DNA from: RGIG995 sp045542115 | GTDB taxonomy: Bacteria > Bacillota > Clostridia > Oscillospirales > UBA644 | Assembly (NCBI GenBank): GCA_045542115.1 | Contig: JAZQKK010000014.1 | Span: forward strand, 124,001 to 188,000 | DNA length: 64,000 bases | Reading direction: 5' to 3' | In this document: piece after piece, positions 17,801 to 25,957 of the stretch | How the letters are laid out: every line of letters starts with the position of its first letter | Numbering within the stretch: position 1 is the stretch's first letter | Position numbers and translations under genes: made by a program | The notes under the pieces: generated by a model | What the model was told of the DNA's origin: nothing | Database searches by the model: none | What the model saw: the letters and a program-made list of their open reading frames with translations, nothing else

Positions 17801-19832
17801 CATCGGATTGCAGTTTACGGTCTGCCGACAGAACACCGGAAAGGGACTGATAAGCGTCCTTTGCGGAAGTTGCGGCATCGCCCCAACCACCGGCATAGGT
17901 CAGTTTGTACTGGTCTGCCGTTTCGGGACCGTAGGGAGAAGACTGCAAAATGGAAGAAGCTTCTCCGGCGTTGGTGGGCCAATAAATTGCATTATCGGAC
18001 CAGTAAGAGAAGAATCCGCCTTGGAAATTGCTGTATTCATCCAACAGATTGGAGTAAGCACTGAAATTGGCACCGTTATTCAGAAGACCGCCTTTATTTT
18101 CTTGCAGAAGAATGGCCTTCTTGTTGTCAGCATCCTTTAACAACTGAACGAAATCGTTCAGAGAAAGGTCCGGAGTGATAACCACGTCGGAAGAAGACTC
18201 ATCGTCATCGTAGATAATCAAGCGGTTATCTGCGGAAGTAAGCCAGCTTCTGAGAACGGAGAAGTTGGACCCCATTCCGGAATTATTCCCTACCGTCCAC
18301 ATAATAACGGAGGCACTGTTCTTGTCCCGATATACCACGTTCAAAAGACGGTCCAAGCAGGCGTTCTGCCAAACACTCTGGTCACCGGGGATGGAGGCTT
18401 CGTCTTTTTCACTGTAAGGATTGGAGTTCAGGCTCATATCGTCAATGACGTAGAGACCATATTCGTCACAAAGAGAAATGAATTCTTCGCTAAGGGGACG
18501 ACCAGGAGAACGGACGGCGTTAACGTTCAATTCTTTCATTAACTTAATATCGGAAACCAGTTCTTCGGTAGAAACGGTCATCCCGGTAACGGGGCTGTTT
18601 TCGTTATAAAGAACCCCCCGCAACGTGATGATTTCACCGTTCAAAACTAAGTTCTGACGACCGTTATCGTCAATAACGATACCGACGGTCTTAAAGCCGA
18701 TGCGTTTGCTTACGGTGTCAAGGACCTTATCACCGTCTTTCAATTCCAGAACAACGGTGTAAAGGTTGGGGGTTTCCGCACTCCACAGCTTGGGGCTGGG
18801 AACGGAAATACGGGAACCGACTTCCCCAAGGTAAGCGTTCGCCGTGGTGGCGGGCTTTTCGGAGAAGTTGGGGGTAGCGCCAACCTTCGTGGGCTGCAAA
18901 ACACAGTTTCCGGAAGCGTCGTAGACAGACATATCCACAGACAGACCGCCGGCGGGCTTGTTGTAAGAAGCCAAAGAAACCGTAACGTTCATCAAAGCGT
19001 CGTTTCCGCTCATCTGCATATCATAAGTAAAGTCCCGAATCTGGGTATCGGGGGCAGAATACAGATAAACGTCACGGTAAATACCGCCGAACTTGATGGA
19101 ATCGTTTGCTTCCAAATAGGAACCGTCGCAATATTTATACACTTCAAAGACAACCAGGTTATCTCCGCCGATATTCACCGCTTCGGTGATATTGAAGGTT
19201 TTTCCGGTATAACTGTCTTCCGCGTAACCAACCATTGCACCGTTCACGTAAACGTATACACAGGAAGCGACCCCTTCAAAGGTCACATATACCTGACGGC
19301 CGGACCAATCGGAAGGAACGTTGACGGTATTCCGATAAATCCCCACGGGATTGTAGGCTTCGGAAACATTGGGAGCAACCAGTTCTTTCCCCCAAGGATA
19401 AGTATTGTAGGTATAAGAAGGAGCATCGTACCCTTCCATTTCCCAGTTGGAAGGAATCGAGATTTTACCCCAGGTAGTCTCCCCTTTCTCATCGGTGCGA
19501 ACGGTAGCGGAATCGGAAACGGTATAAACGTATTTCAGACTCTGATACCCTTCGGGCATAAGAGAAGGATTCAACGCGATGGAAAAATCCCATTCCCCAT
19601 TCAGGGACTTGTAGTAAGGAGATGCGGCAAAATCTCCGCCCAACGCCTGTTCTACGGACTCATAAGGAATGAGTGTGGTAGAATACGGCTCTTTGTTTCG
19701 GCCGGCCGTTTCCGGGCTTCCGAACGCTTCACTTTCTTTGGTCAATCCCTTGACGTTGTTACAGGCGGAGAATACTCCCACCGCCAGTGCCAACACAAGG
19801 ACCAGCAAAAGTGCCTTTGAAACGTGTTTCAT
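14883..19832 (-). CDS. GH2 beta-galactosidase-like lipoprotein with ricin-type lectin tail; catalytic residues missing
   Basis: A 1649-residue secreted lipoprotein: signal peptide with lipobox GVFSAC (Cys24), GH2 sugar-binding domain (about 70-270), Ig-like domain (270-390), TIM barrel (390-660), further Ig-like regions, beta-galactosidase small-chain domain (about 990-1290, with MSWFGMGPGESFSDK) and a ricin B-type lectin region (about 1315-1640) with QxW-like motifs (SKWTI, QMWTF, QIWSV, QKWNF). Against LacZ, the acid/base motif GNESG is GNNSG (Asn517), the metal site IETHG is LNSNP (469, 471), and the nucleophile motif CEYAH is LQENK (577-578). The reading frame is intact, so it may be a carbohydrate-binding pseudoenzyme. 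ATG at 19832 with GGAGG upstream. It appears to be monocistronic. Confidence 0.85.
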   Translation of the reverse strand: MKHVSKALLLVLVLALAVGVFSACNNVKGLTKESEAFGSPETAGRNKEPYSTTLIPYESVEQALGGDFAASPYYKSLNGEWDFSIALNPSLMPEGYQSLKYVYTVSDSATVRTDEKGETTWGKISIPSNWEMEGYDAPSYTYNTYPWGKELVAPNVSEAYNPVGIYRNTVNVPSDWSGRQVYVTFEGVASCVYVYVNGAMVGYAEDSYTGKTFNITEAVNIGGDNLVVFEVYKYCDGSYLEANDSIKFGGIYRDVYLYSAPDTQIRDFTYDMQMSGNDALMNVTVSLASYNKPAGGLSVDMSVYDASGNCVLQPTKVGATPNFSEKPATTANAYLGEVGSRISVPSPKLWSAETPNLYTVVLELKDGDKVLDTVSKRIGFKTVGIVIDDNGRQNLVLNGEIITLRGVLYNENSPVTGMTVSTEELVSDIKLMKELNVNAVRSPGRPLSEEFISLCDEYGLYVIDDMSLNSNPYSEKDEASIPGDQSVWQNACLDRLLNVVYRDKNSASVIMWTVGNNSGMGSNFSVLRSWLTSADNRLIIYDDDESSSDVVITPDLSLNDFVQLLKDADNKKAILLQENKGGLLNNGANFSAYSNLLDEYSNFQGGFFSYWSDNAIYWPTNAGEASSILQSSPYGPETADQYKLTYAGGWGDAATSAKDAYQSLSGVLSADRKLQSDAVELKNALSPVNVVVVDAKAGTFKIVNRNSFTDLSGYEISYEVTDGKNSVKTGTLSDLNVKAGASAEVTVDYGTDITKGNFYVSFTVKYKSAPSWAENNDFAVFQKQFALQDEASVSKDGTVKDHTGDALTLSVFQAPEVYLSSYTFSKGQLYVSNPSQNNFKDLYTIAWTVYERHELWETPRWIVYSEGSMDLNVPGGAKNHLITLPINTNGAAADAKYAAYVTLTTKVDMAGVPAGTQYVYALNANESSDIPFRTDPARNAVEVGLDEEDNPIMGPAPVDKEPEVKDTDMELLPEVPESYKGASVILLENGNLSFRLNGDTGLITKYSVGGKDIFVDGDTFTPSMISNLLRKPTGGDLLSSSLSATSRNVLTSLSQNYTETKTLPNDYKITKVSDTQYRIELDYVWVTYPVQKMRAFSYDTYYTVVYDVYADGEIQVSVRYQPTVKSTVPMELSSVMTLTSEFKKMSWFGMGPGESFSDKKADNRVGIYKDVAIVDQLGDEYLYSTGSGDKSEVRWMALERADGSGIVITSDTDLFAVNVSKDYPWTEAGYVLSGNVADKKDTVLRVIGQQKGINANSLFDQEYSDGKYIEPGVNYTYSFRIVPVTSGYDADAISKTVLNSGTTLTAEETLTLPNNTFALTNAASSSTYLSVLADGTVAIQDALGNDSQYWIKENAADINVADAFRIKSLSKGLYLSPVSKDSSGASPAEVELTLAKYLNLRWQNWTYEDSQLFANNYGMGGYYSLYIAGAEGFTNAGARLALKAARSDNQSKWTIISDENDPSRIRIQNALSGKYLTVVDNMTYSNSLVEDQAFRARNYPTRVNWNNYQSISAAKRYTAADVKEWVGADYYVTQWELLPAATQMWTFVPAQDGYLIVNKQTGKALTVSETGLVQSDATDAAEQIWSVVACDGMYGIVNTATNKALTLRSVDSATVLTVQAWESLAIQKWNFANDSDLKVNIEAGNNWYK

Positions 19833-20095
19833 TTGAACATAACCTCCGTGTTTCTTTGCGATTCATTTCTCTTTGCACATCAGTATATTATAGATCAATA
19901 TAAAGTCGTGCTACGAAGATTATATAATAGAGTTGTGGCAATTTAATGTCATTTCCAAGCCGAAAAGGTGTGGAATCGTGACTTTTTTATGAACACAAAG
20001 TTTTTTTAAAATGCAAAACTTAAAACGGGAATTTTTTCGCACAATTCTGTAATTTTTTTGCAAACTGACGAAAAAATCTTACCAAAACCCGGGAT
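19833..20095. other. AT-rich intergenic region between the GH2-like gene and proS
   Basis: The 331-base gap (19833-20163) holds no gene. The minus strand TATAAT at about 19886-19891, roughly 55 bases before the GH2-like ATG, could be its -10 box, but no matching -35 was found; a second TATAAT lies near 19921. The middle part is AT-rich without hairpins or obvious catabolite-control sites. The proS promoter occupies the right end. Confidence 0.5.
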
Positions 20096-20101
20096 TTGAC
20101 A

Positions 20102-20130
20102 TTGACAGAACTGCTTTTTTATATTATAAT
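20102..20130 (+). promoter_or_regulatory. Promoter of proS
   Basis: TTGACA (20102-20107), 17 bases, TATAAT (20125-20130). A second TTGACA lies immediately upstream (20096-20101). The start codon follows 34 bases after the -10, so there is no room for a T-box leader. Confidence 0.92.
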
Positions 20131-20163
20131 GGTTGCATATTTTAGAAAAGGAAGTCACGCGAA

Positions 20164-21597
20164 ATGGCCGAAAAGACTGTAAAAGAAATCACGTCGATGG
20201 ACGAGGACTTTACTCAATGGTACACTGATATTTGCCTGAAAGCGGAATTGGTGGATTATTCCAGCGTAAAGGGTTGTATGATCATTCGTCCTTACGGATA
20301 TGCAATCTGGGAAAACATCCAGAAAAATATGGACGCAATGTTTAAGGCGACAGGGCACGAAAACGTGTATATGCCGATGTTTATCCCGGAATCCCTTCTT
20401 CAAAAAGAAAAAGACCACGTGGAAGGATTTGCCCCCGAAGTTGCTTTGGTGACCAAGGGCGGAAGCGAACCTTTGGCAGAACCCCTGGTGGTTCGCCCCA
20501 CGTCGGAAACGTTGTTCTGCGAACACTTTTCCCACATCGTCCAATCTTGGAGAGATCTGCCGAAGCTGTACAACCAATGGTGCTCCGTGGTCCGCTGGGA
20601 AAAGACGACCCGACCCTTTTTACGTTCCCGGGAATTCCTGTGGCAAGAAGGACATACGGTCCACGCTACGGCGGAAGAAGCCAAAGAAGAAACGATTCGG
20701 ATGCTGAACGTTTATACCGACTTCTGCAAGAACTATCTTGCAATGCCGGTCATTCAGGGACAAAAGACCGAAAGTGACAAATTTGCCGGCGCGGAAGCGA
20801 CCTACGCTATCGAAGCGTTGATGCACGACGGCGTTGCTCTGCAAGCGGGAACGTCTCACTATTTCGGCGACGGATTCCCCAAAGCCTTTGACATTCAGTA
20901 TACCGACAAAAACAACAAATTGCAATATTGCTATGAAACGTCTTGGGGGGTTACTACCCGCTTGATCGGGGCGTTTATTATGGTACACGGAGACAACAAC
21001 GGTCTGGTCATTCCTCCCCGAATCGCTCCCACCCAAGTAGTCGTCATTCCCGTGGCAATGCACAAGCCCGGCGTTTTGGATAAGGCGTCGGAAATCCAGG
21101 AAAAATTGGCCGCTGCCGGAATCCGGGTGAAGATGGATTCTTCGGAACAGTCCCCCGGCTGGAAGTTTGCGGAATACGAAATGAAGGGCGTGCCCCTTCG
21201 GCTGGAAATCGGGCCGAGAGACATTGAGAACAACGTTTGCGTTATTGCCCGTCGGGACACCGGAGAAAAGATGACCGTCTCTTTGGACGAAATTGAAACC
21301 AAGATTCCCGAGCTTTTAGATACCATCCACAACGATATGTACGAAAAAGCGTTGAAGCATCGGAACGAAAAGACCTACGTTGCCCGGAACAAAGAAGAAC
21401 TGAAAGAAATTACCGATACCAAACAAGGCTTTATCAAAACGATGTGGTGCGGAGACCCGGAATGTGAAGACAAAGTCCGGGAAGAATTTGGAGTTCGTTC
21501 CCGCTGTATTCCCTTTGAACAGGAAGAGCTGAGCGACAAATGTGTCTGCTGCGGAAAACCTGCCAAATATATGCTTTATTGGGGCAAACAATATTAA
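20164..21597 (+). CDS. proS: Prolyl-tRNA synthetase, archaeal/eukaryote-like short type
   Basis: Class II synthetase that charges tRNA-Pro. The 477-residue length without an editing insertion, the TSMDEDFTQWYTDICLKAEL opening, motif 2 region (NQWCSVVRWEKTTRPFLRSREFLWQEGHT), the DGVALQAGTSHYFG segment and a C-terminal zinc-like cluster (CGDPEC, CVCCGKPA) place it in the ProS type 3 class common in Clostridia. ATG at 20164 with AGGAAG upstream. Monocistronic, with its own promoter and terminator. Confidence 0.96.
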   Translation: MAEKTVKEITSMDEDFTQWYTDICLKAELVDYSSVKGCMIIRPYGYAIWENIQKNMDAMFKATGHENVYMPMFIPESLLQKEKDHVEGFAPEVALVTKGGSEPLAEPLVVRPTSETLFCEHFSHIVQSWRDLPKLYNQWCSVVRWEKTTRPFLRSREFLWQEGHTVHATAEEAKEETIRMLNVYTDFCKNYLAMPVIQGQKTESDKFAGAEATYAIEALMHDGVALQAGTSHYFGDGFPKAFDIQYTDKNNKLQYCYETSWGVTTRLIGAFIMVHGDNNGLVIPPRIAPTQVVVIPVAMHKPGVLDKASEIQEKLAAAGIRVKMDSSEQSPGWKFAEYEMKGVPLRLEIGPRDIENNVCVIARRDTGEKMTVSLDEIETKIPELLDTIHNDMYEKALKHRNEKTYVARNKEELKEITDTKQGFIKTMWCGDPECEDKVREEFGVRSRCIPFEQEELSDKCVCCGKPAKYMLYWGKQY

Positions 21598-21607
21598 CAC
21601 ATAAAAG

Positions 21608-21640
21608 AAAATCCTCCCCGGCTGAGGGAGGATTTTTCTT
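21608..21640 (+). terminator. Terminator of proS
   Basis: AAAATCCTCCC stem, short loop, GGGAGGATTTTT on the plus strand, right after the proS stop. Confidence 0.92.
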
Positions 21641-21649
21641 GTAAAAAAA

Positions 21650-21682
21650 CGCGAGAACACAATCCACGTGTTCTCGCATTTT
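21650..21682 (-). terminator. Terminator of the first Gfo/Idh/MocA gene
   Basis: Stem GCGAGAACAC/GTGTTCTCGC with a T run on the minus strand, just past the stop of the gene at 21690. Confidence 0.88.
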
Positions 21683-21689
21683 TATCTTC

Positions 21690-22739
21690 TTATTCAAAAT
21701 CGGTGATGACCCGGTTTTCTTCGGCGGAACGGAAACAGGCTTCCATAAACCGCATATCCCGAAGCATTTGTTTGTGGGTAATCAATTGGGTCGCTTCCCC
21801 TTGAATGGTCTTCGCAACGTTTTTATAATAATCTTTCAACGTCACGTCCACCGTAGGCAAGGGGTATTCGGTGATGGTTTCTTTGGTGCGAGGTGCCATC
21901 GTTTTGGTCAACCCGGCCGAAGTCTGCACGGGAACCGCATCCCGGTTCTCCCAATCGGAGACCATTACGATTCTACCGTTGTGCCAGTCTTCCATAATGG
22001 CAGAGCCGTTTTCGCCCAGCATATACCACCGAGGCAGATTGATAAAGTTGCTGGTACCGACTTCTACGTGGAAGTGAATTCCATCTTCAAATTGAACGAT
22101 AACCTTAAATCCGTCGTCACACTCTTCGTTGGTCACGTAAGACAGGGTGGAATAGATGGATTTTACCTTCCGGTCGCCCATCATCATAAACATCTGGTCG
22201 AACAGATGGATTCCCCAGTCGAGAATCATTCCGCCCCCTCTTACCTTCTGATTCCGCCAGTCCCCGGGGATTCCGCGGGAGCCGTGGACTCTCGATTCAA
22301 TGCAAAAAACATTGCCCAGGGTGTTGTCATCGAAGATTTTCTTCATAATATTGAAATCTTCGTCCCAGCGGCGATTCTGATGCACGGTAAACAATACGCC
22401 GCACTCTTCCGCCACAGCAATCATTTCCAGCAATTCCGCAGAAGACAAAGTAACGGGCTTCTCGCAAACCACGTTTTTTCCGGCCCGCATACATTGGATA
22501 CAAAGGTCTTTATGAATATCATTGGGGGTAGCCACGGTGCAAACGTCCACGGTGGGGTCTGCCAAGAGGGATTCCAGAGAGTCGTACGTTTTTACTCCCA
22601 ATTCCCGGGCAAGGTCCATCCGGGCAGGGTCAATATCGTAAGTACCGGCACATTCCACAAGGTCGTTGCCGTCCATAATATTTACGTGATGTTTTCCCAT
22701 TCCGCCGAAGCCGACGATGGCAATGCGAATCTTTTTCAT
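21690..22739 (-). CDS. Gfo/Idh/MocA family oxidoreductase
   Basis: NAD(P)-dependent sugar or cyclitol dehydrogenase family. The 349 residues start with a Rossmann fold (IAIVGFGGMGKHH), carry the CEKPVTLS motif (EKP lysine, about residue 94) and a C-terminal alpha/beta domain with GGGMILDWGIHLFDQM supplying the catalytic-histidine region. The substrate cannot be named. It is a separate unit with its own promoter, next to a second oxidoreductase and a sugar isomerase-like gene on the same strand, which suggests use of a sugar derivative. Confidence 0.92.
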   Translation of the reverse strand: MKKIRIAIVGFGGMGKHHVNIMDGNDLVECAGTYDIDPARMDLARELGVKTYDSLESLLADPTVDVCTVATPNDIHKDLCIQCMRAGKNVVCEKPVTLSSAELLEMIAVAEECGVLFTVHQNRRWDEDFNIMKKIFDDNTLGNVFCIESRVHGSRGIPGDWRNQKVRGGGMILDWGIHLFDQMFMMMGDRKVKSIYSTLSYVTNEECDDGFKVIVQFEDGIHFHVEVGTSNFINLPRWYMLGENGSAIMEDWHNGRIVMVSDWENRDAVPVQTSAGLTKTMAPRTKETITEYPLPTVDVTLKDYYKNVAKTIQGEATQLITHKQMLRDMRFMEACFRSAEENRVITDFE

Positions 22740-22786
22740 AATAAAAAGCCTTTCTGTGTTTCGGTAAATTTTCTGTCCTTAATATC

Positions 22787-22815
22787 ATTATATCACAAAT
22801 AAAAAAAAGAATCAA
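22787..22815 (-). promoter_or_regulatory. Promoter of the 21690-22739 oxidoreductase
   Basis: Minus strand TTGATT (22810-22815), 17 bases, TATAAT (22787-22792). Confidence 0.75.
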
Positions 22816-22873
22816 TACTTTTTTTAAAGAATCGCAAAGATTTGATATTTTTTAAGCAAATAAATATCATCGT

Positions 22874-22913
22874 AAAAACAGAAACGGTCCGCCGCAAAGA
22901 CGAACCGTTTCCA
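22874..22913 (-). terminator. Terminator of the oxidoreductase-isomerase operon
   Basis: Stem AAACGGT/ACCGTTT with a longer loop, followed on the minus strand by CTGTTTTTACG. Confidence 0.75.
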
Positions 22914-22937
22914 GACATTGAAAAATCAATGATTCAA

Positions 22938-24101
22938 TCAGATTTCAGGAATAACGACTTCTACTTCTTTGCCCAATTCGTTGGACTTAACGATGGCGTC
23001 GATAATCGCCTGATTGTAGAGGATTTCGGAGGAAGGAACGGTAGCTTTACCTTCTCCGGCGGGTTTCTTAACTTCATTGATGAAGGAACGACACTTCTCG
23101 AAGAAGAAGTTTTTCTTGGACTTAATCATCGGGACTTCATAAGACATCGGTTCCCCGCAAACGTTCCGGTAAACCTTCAAAGGCGTGGCAAATTCGCCGT
23201 TCCAACAGTCGGTGGAAGGAATCCGCAGACCGCCCTTGGTACCAAGAATCAGAGCGTCGCCGCAGGTATCCATATGCATCGCCCAGGAAATACGGAAGTC
23301 CAGAATGATGCCGCCTTCCAAACGAACGAAGGCTGCCGCAAAATCATCTACGCCGAACAATTTTGCATATTCGGGATGATTTTTGTAATAACCGGGGTCT
23401 TTTCCGAAGAAATCAGAGGTGTAACCGGAAACGGTCAGGGGCTTGGGATACCCAACCGCATTCAGCAACATATCCAAAGAATAGGAACCGATATCACCCA
23501 CGGCACCAATCCCGCCGGTTTCCTTTTCAATAAAGGTAGTACCGAAGGGGGTGGGGATTCCGCGACGGCGGCCGCCACCGGCCTGCAAGTAATAGATATC
23601 ACCCAATTCACCGGATTCTACGATTTTCTTGATCATCTGCATATTTTCGCTCATCCGGGGCTGGAAACCGATGGTCAGAATCTTTCCACTTTCCTTTTCG
23701 GCCTTCATAACTTCGACCGCTTCATCCAACGTAACGGTGAAGGGTTTTTCCAGCATAACGTTCACGCCGTGTTTCAGAGCGTAAATGGTGGGTTCGGCGT
23801 GTTGACAGTTGTAAGTACAAACAGAAATGGCGTCCAGCTCTTCGTTGTCAATCATTTCTTTGTGATTCAGGTAAAAACGGGCACCTTCCACATTGTATTC
23901 CTTCGCAAAAGCTTCCGCTTTTCCGGGAATCAAATCCGCAAGAGCAACGATCTCTACGTCTTCCATCTGCAAATACTGCTGAATGTGAGAAGATGCGATC
24001 CAGCCACAACCAATGATACCGACTTTTACTTTTTTCGAGGTATCGATAACGACTTCCTCATTTTCGTTCATAAATGCATTAAGCCCTTTATCTACTGCCA
24101 T
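22938..24101 (-). CDS. Gfo/Idh/MocA family oxidoreductase (second)
   Basis: The 387 residues have an N-terminal extension before the Rossmann motif (VGIIGCGWIASSHIQQYL), the LEKPFTVTLDEAVE lysine motif and a C-terminal domain with GGIGAVGDIGSYSLDMLL. Substrate unknown. ATG at 24101 with AAAAGGAG upstream. It follows the sugar isomerase-like gene by 17 bases, so both are read from the divergent promoter at 24977-25013. It is only distantly like the oxidoreductase next door. Confidence 0.92.
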   Translation of the reverse strand: MAVDKGLNAFMNENEEVVIDTSKKVKVGIIGCGWIASSHIQQYLQMEDVEIVALADLIPGKAEAFAKEYNVEGARFYLNHKEMIDNEELDAISVCTYNCQHAEPTIYALKHGVNVMLEKPFTVTLDEAVEVMKAEKESGKILTIGFQPRMSENMQMIKKIVESGELGDIYYLQAGGGRRRGIPTPFGTTFIEKETGGIGAVGDIGSYSLDMLLNAVGYPKPLTVSGYTSDFFGKDPGYYKNHPEYAKLFGVDDFAAAFVRLEGGIILDFRISWAMHMDTCGDALILGTKGGLRIPSTDCWNGEFATPLKVYRNVCGEPMSYEVPMIKSKKNFFFEKCRSFINEVKKPAGEGKATVPSSEILYNQAIIDAIVKSNELGKEVEVVIPEI

Positions 24102-24118
24102 AACACAATTCTCCTTTT

Positions 24119-24946
24119 TTATTTATTGATGGTTTTTACGTAATCAATGCTCATTTTGGCGCATTCCAAAGGAGTTTTATCGAATGCGGGACGGTCTTGT
24201 TCCACAACGACCCATTTTGCACCGGATTCTTCCGCCGCTTTGAGAATCCCAGGGAAATCCTGAACCCCGGAACCCACGGGACGAAGTTCAAATTCCTGAT
24301 TGGCGGCTGCCTTCTTATCCGCATCGTCCTTAATGCCGATAAGAGCGTACATATTATCCGATTTCTGACCGACAAAATCCTTCAAATGAACCACGGGGCA
24401 ACGGCCGGCATATTTCCGAATATATTCCGCGGGATTCTCGCCGCCGACGTTAACCCAGCAAGTATCCAACTGCGTCTTCAACAAGTCGGCGTCTACCGAT
24501 TCGTACAATACGTCCAGCATATGTTTGCCGTCAATCATATTGGTAAATTCAAAGTCGTGGTTATGGTAGCCCAATTGAAGTCCATACTCTTTGGCAACCT
24601 TACCAAACTCTTTGGCATATTCCACCAATTGAGGGAACTTTTCTTCCTTTTTGCAGAATTCACCGGAGACGTGAGGAATTACTACGTACTCACATCCGAT
24701 GGCCCGATATTTTTCAAAGGTCCCTCGGACATCCGCAATCATCTCTTTGATGGGAACGTGGGCAGAAATCGGCGTAAGACCGTGTTTTTCACATAATGCA
24801 CGAATCTCTTCTGCACTATGGCCGTGCAGTCCGGCAAATTCAACACCGTCGTACCCCATTTCTTTGACTTGTCTGAGGGTGTCGTCCAGGTTTGCCGCCG
24901 CATCGTCGCGGACGGAATACAATTGCAGTGCTACGGGAAATTTCAT
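24119..24946 (-). CDS. Sugar phosphate isomerase/epimerase (xylose isomerase-like TIM barrel)
   Basis: A 275-residue TIM barrel of the IolE/IolI-type AP_endonuc_2 family: ALQLYSVRDDAAANLDDTLRQVKEMGYDGVEFAG opening and metal-site segments YHNHDFEF (His, Glu), DTCWVNVGG (Asp), VVHLKDF (His) and VVVEQDRP (Glu). The family interconverts or dehydrates inosose and related sugars; the pairing with an oxidoreductase suggests a keto-sugar or inositol-like substrate. First gene of a two-gene operon, divergent from an araC-type regulator. Confidence 0.9.
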   Translation of the reverse strand: MKFPVALQLYSVRDDAAANLDDTLRQVKEMGYDGVEFAGLHGHSAEEIRALCEKHGLTPISAHVPIKEMIADVRGTFEKYRAIGCEYVVIPHVSGEFCKKEEKFPQLVEYAKEFGKVAKEYGLQLGYHNHDFEFTNMIDGKHMLDVLYESVDADLLKTQLDTCWVNVGGENPAEYIRKYAGRCPVVHLKDFVGQKSDNMYALIGIKDDADKKAAANQEFELRPVGSGVQDFPGILKAAEESGAKWVVVEQDRPAFDKTPLECAKMSIDYVKTINK

Positions 24947-24976
24947 AACTTTGTAACCTCCGGTTCACAGTTTTAT

Positions 24977-25013
24977 ACTTGTATTATAAGACAAAATATG
25001 CTATAATACAAGT
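24977..25013. promoter_or_regulatory. Mirror-image overlapping divergent promoters inside a perfect palindrome
   Basis: ACTTGTATTATA (24977-24988) and TATAATACAAGT (25002-25013) are a perfect 12-base inverted repeat with a 13-base spacer. Read rightwards it is TTGTAT, 17 bases, TATAAT for the AraC gene; read leftwards it is again TTGTAT, 17 bases, TATAAT for the isomerase-oxidoreductase operon. Each promoter's -10 lies in the other's -35 arm. RNA polymerase could use only one side at a time, and the symmetry also suits a dimeric regulator. Confidence 0.8.
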
Positions 25014-25065
25014 CAAGACTAGGATTTTACAAGACAATAATTGCGAATCGGAGAAAAATTAGCTT

Positions 25066-25902
25066 ATGCCAACCTTTTATGAGAACAAACGGATTCCCAT
25101 TGCTGCATACGAAGGTGTACGTTTGGTTGACACCCCGCACTTACACGACCACCTGGAAGTTGTGTTTTTACGACAAGGAGCCACCGGTGCCGCCTGTGAA
25201 ACCTTTCAAGGCGAAATGGAACCGGGGGACATTTTTATTTCATTTCCAAACCAGGTACACTATTATCCGAAAATCGGAGATGAAACGGCAATTCATTCGA
25301 TTATCATCTTCTCGCCGATGGTTTGCAGTGAATTTAAGGATATGTTTCGACGAATGGTCCCCCTCTCCCCCATCGTTCGAGGACGAGATCTTGACCCAGA
25401 CATTTCAGAGTTGATTTCCAAGATAGTCGAAGAAAATCATAAAGAAACGCCTTATGCAGAAGCAACGACGCGAGGGTATTTGATTGCTTTTCTCGGAAAA
25501 CTCTTCCGCTCGATGGAATTTCGGGAAGAAAAAAAGACCGACGGCTCCCTATTGAACAGTATTCTCAATTATTGCGGACGTCACTATACGGAACCTCTAT
25601 CCTTAGAAATTCTTTCCAAGGAACTGAACGCGGGAAAATACCATATTTCCCACATTTTCAGCGAAAAACTAAAAATTTCTTTTTCCGATTATATTAACGG
25701 TCTTCGTATCAACGATGCCATCCGGCAATTGACCTCCGACCCAAACAGTTCTATTACCGACATTTGTTACGAATGCGGCTTTAACAGTACCCGAACCTTC
25801 AACCGTGCCTTTTTAAAGTACACGGGAACAACCCCCCGGGAGTATCGGGAACAAAACCTATACAAAGACGTCAAACCCATCAATTTTTATATTAAAGATT
25901 AA
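25066..25902 (+). CDS. AraC family transcriptional regulator
   Basis: A 278-residue regulator with an N-terminal cupin (HLHDHLEVVFLRQG, then GDIFISFPNQVHYYP) that would sense a sugar-like ligand and a C-terminal double helix-turn-helix (LEILSKELNAGKYHISHIFSEKLK and ITDICYECGFNSTRTFNRAFLKYTGTTPREYR). ATG at 25066. It is transcribed away from the isomerase-oxidoreductase operon through a shared palindromic promoter, so it most likely controls that operon and itself. Confidence 0.93.
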   Translation: MPTFYENKRIPIAAYEGVRLVDTPHLHDHLEVVFLRQGATGAACETFQGEMEPGDIFISFPNQVHYYPKIGDETAIHSIIIFSPMVCSEFKDMFRRMVPLSPIVRGRDLDPDISELISKIVEENHKETPYAEATTRGYLIAFLGKLFRSMEFREEKKTDGSLLNSILNYCGRHYTEPLSLEILSKELNAGKYHISHIFSEKLKISFSDYINGLRINDAIRQLTSDPNSSITDICYECGFNSTRTFNRAFLKYTGTTPREYREQNLYKDVKPINFYIKD

Positions 25903-25905
25903 AAA

Positions 25906-25947
25906 AGTCCTTTGGGGAGAAAAATCTCGACCCAAAGGACTCTCTTT
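25906..25947. terminator. Bidirectional terminator between araC-type gene and efp
   Basis: Stem AGTCCTTTGGG/CCCAAAGGACT with an inner GAGA/TCTC pair and a plus strand T run; it lies between convergent genes. Confidence 0.9.
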
Positions 25948-25957
25948 TTTAATTATA

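Noticed and set aside
14880..18140. Open frame of 1086 codons on the plus strand, antisense to the GH2-like gene
   Set aside because: The opposite strand codes for a recognisable multi-domain protein with signal peptide and ribosome binding site. The antisense frame has no family features, is rich in glycine, valine and isoleucine as expected from reverse reading, and lacks a proper start context.
20131..20163. T-box leader for proS
   Set aside because: Only 33 bases separate the promoter from the start codon; there is no room and no TGGNACCGCG-like box.
24977..25013. The palindrome as a rho-independent terminator
   Set aside because: It is AT-rich, has no T run on either side, and lies between divergent genes, so a promoter/operator reading fits better.
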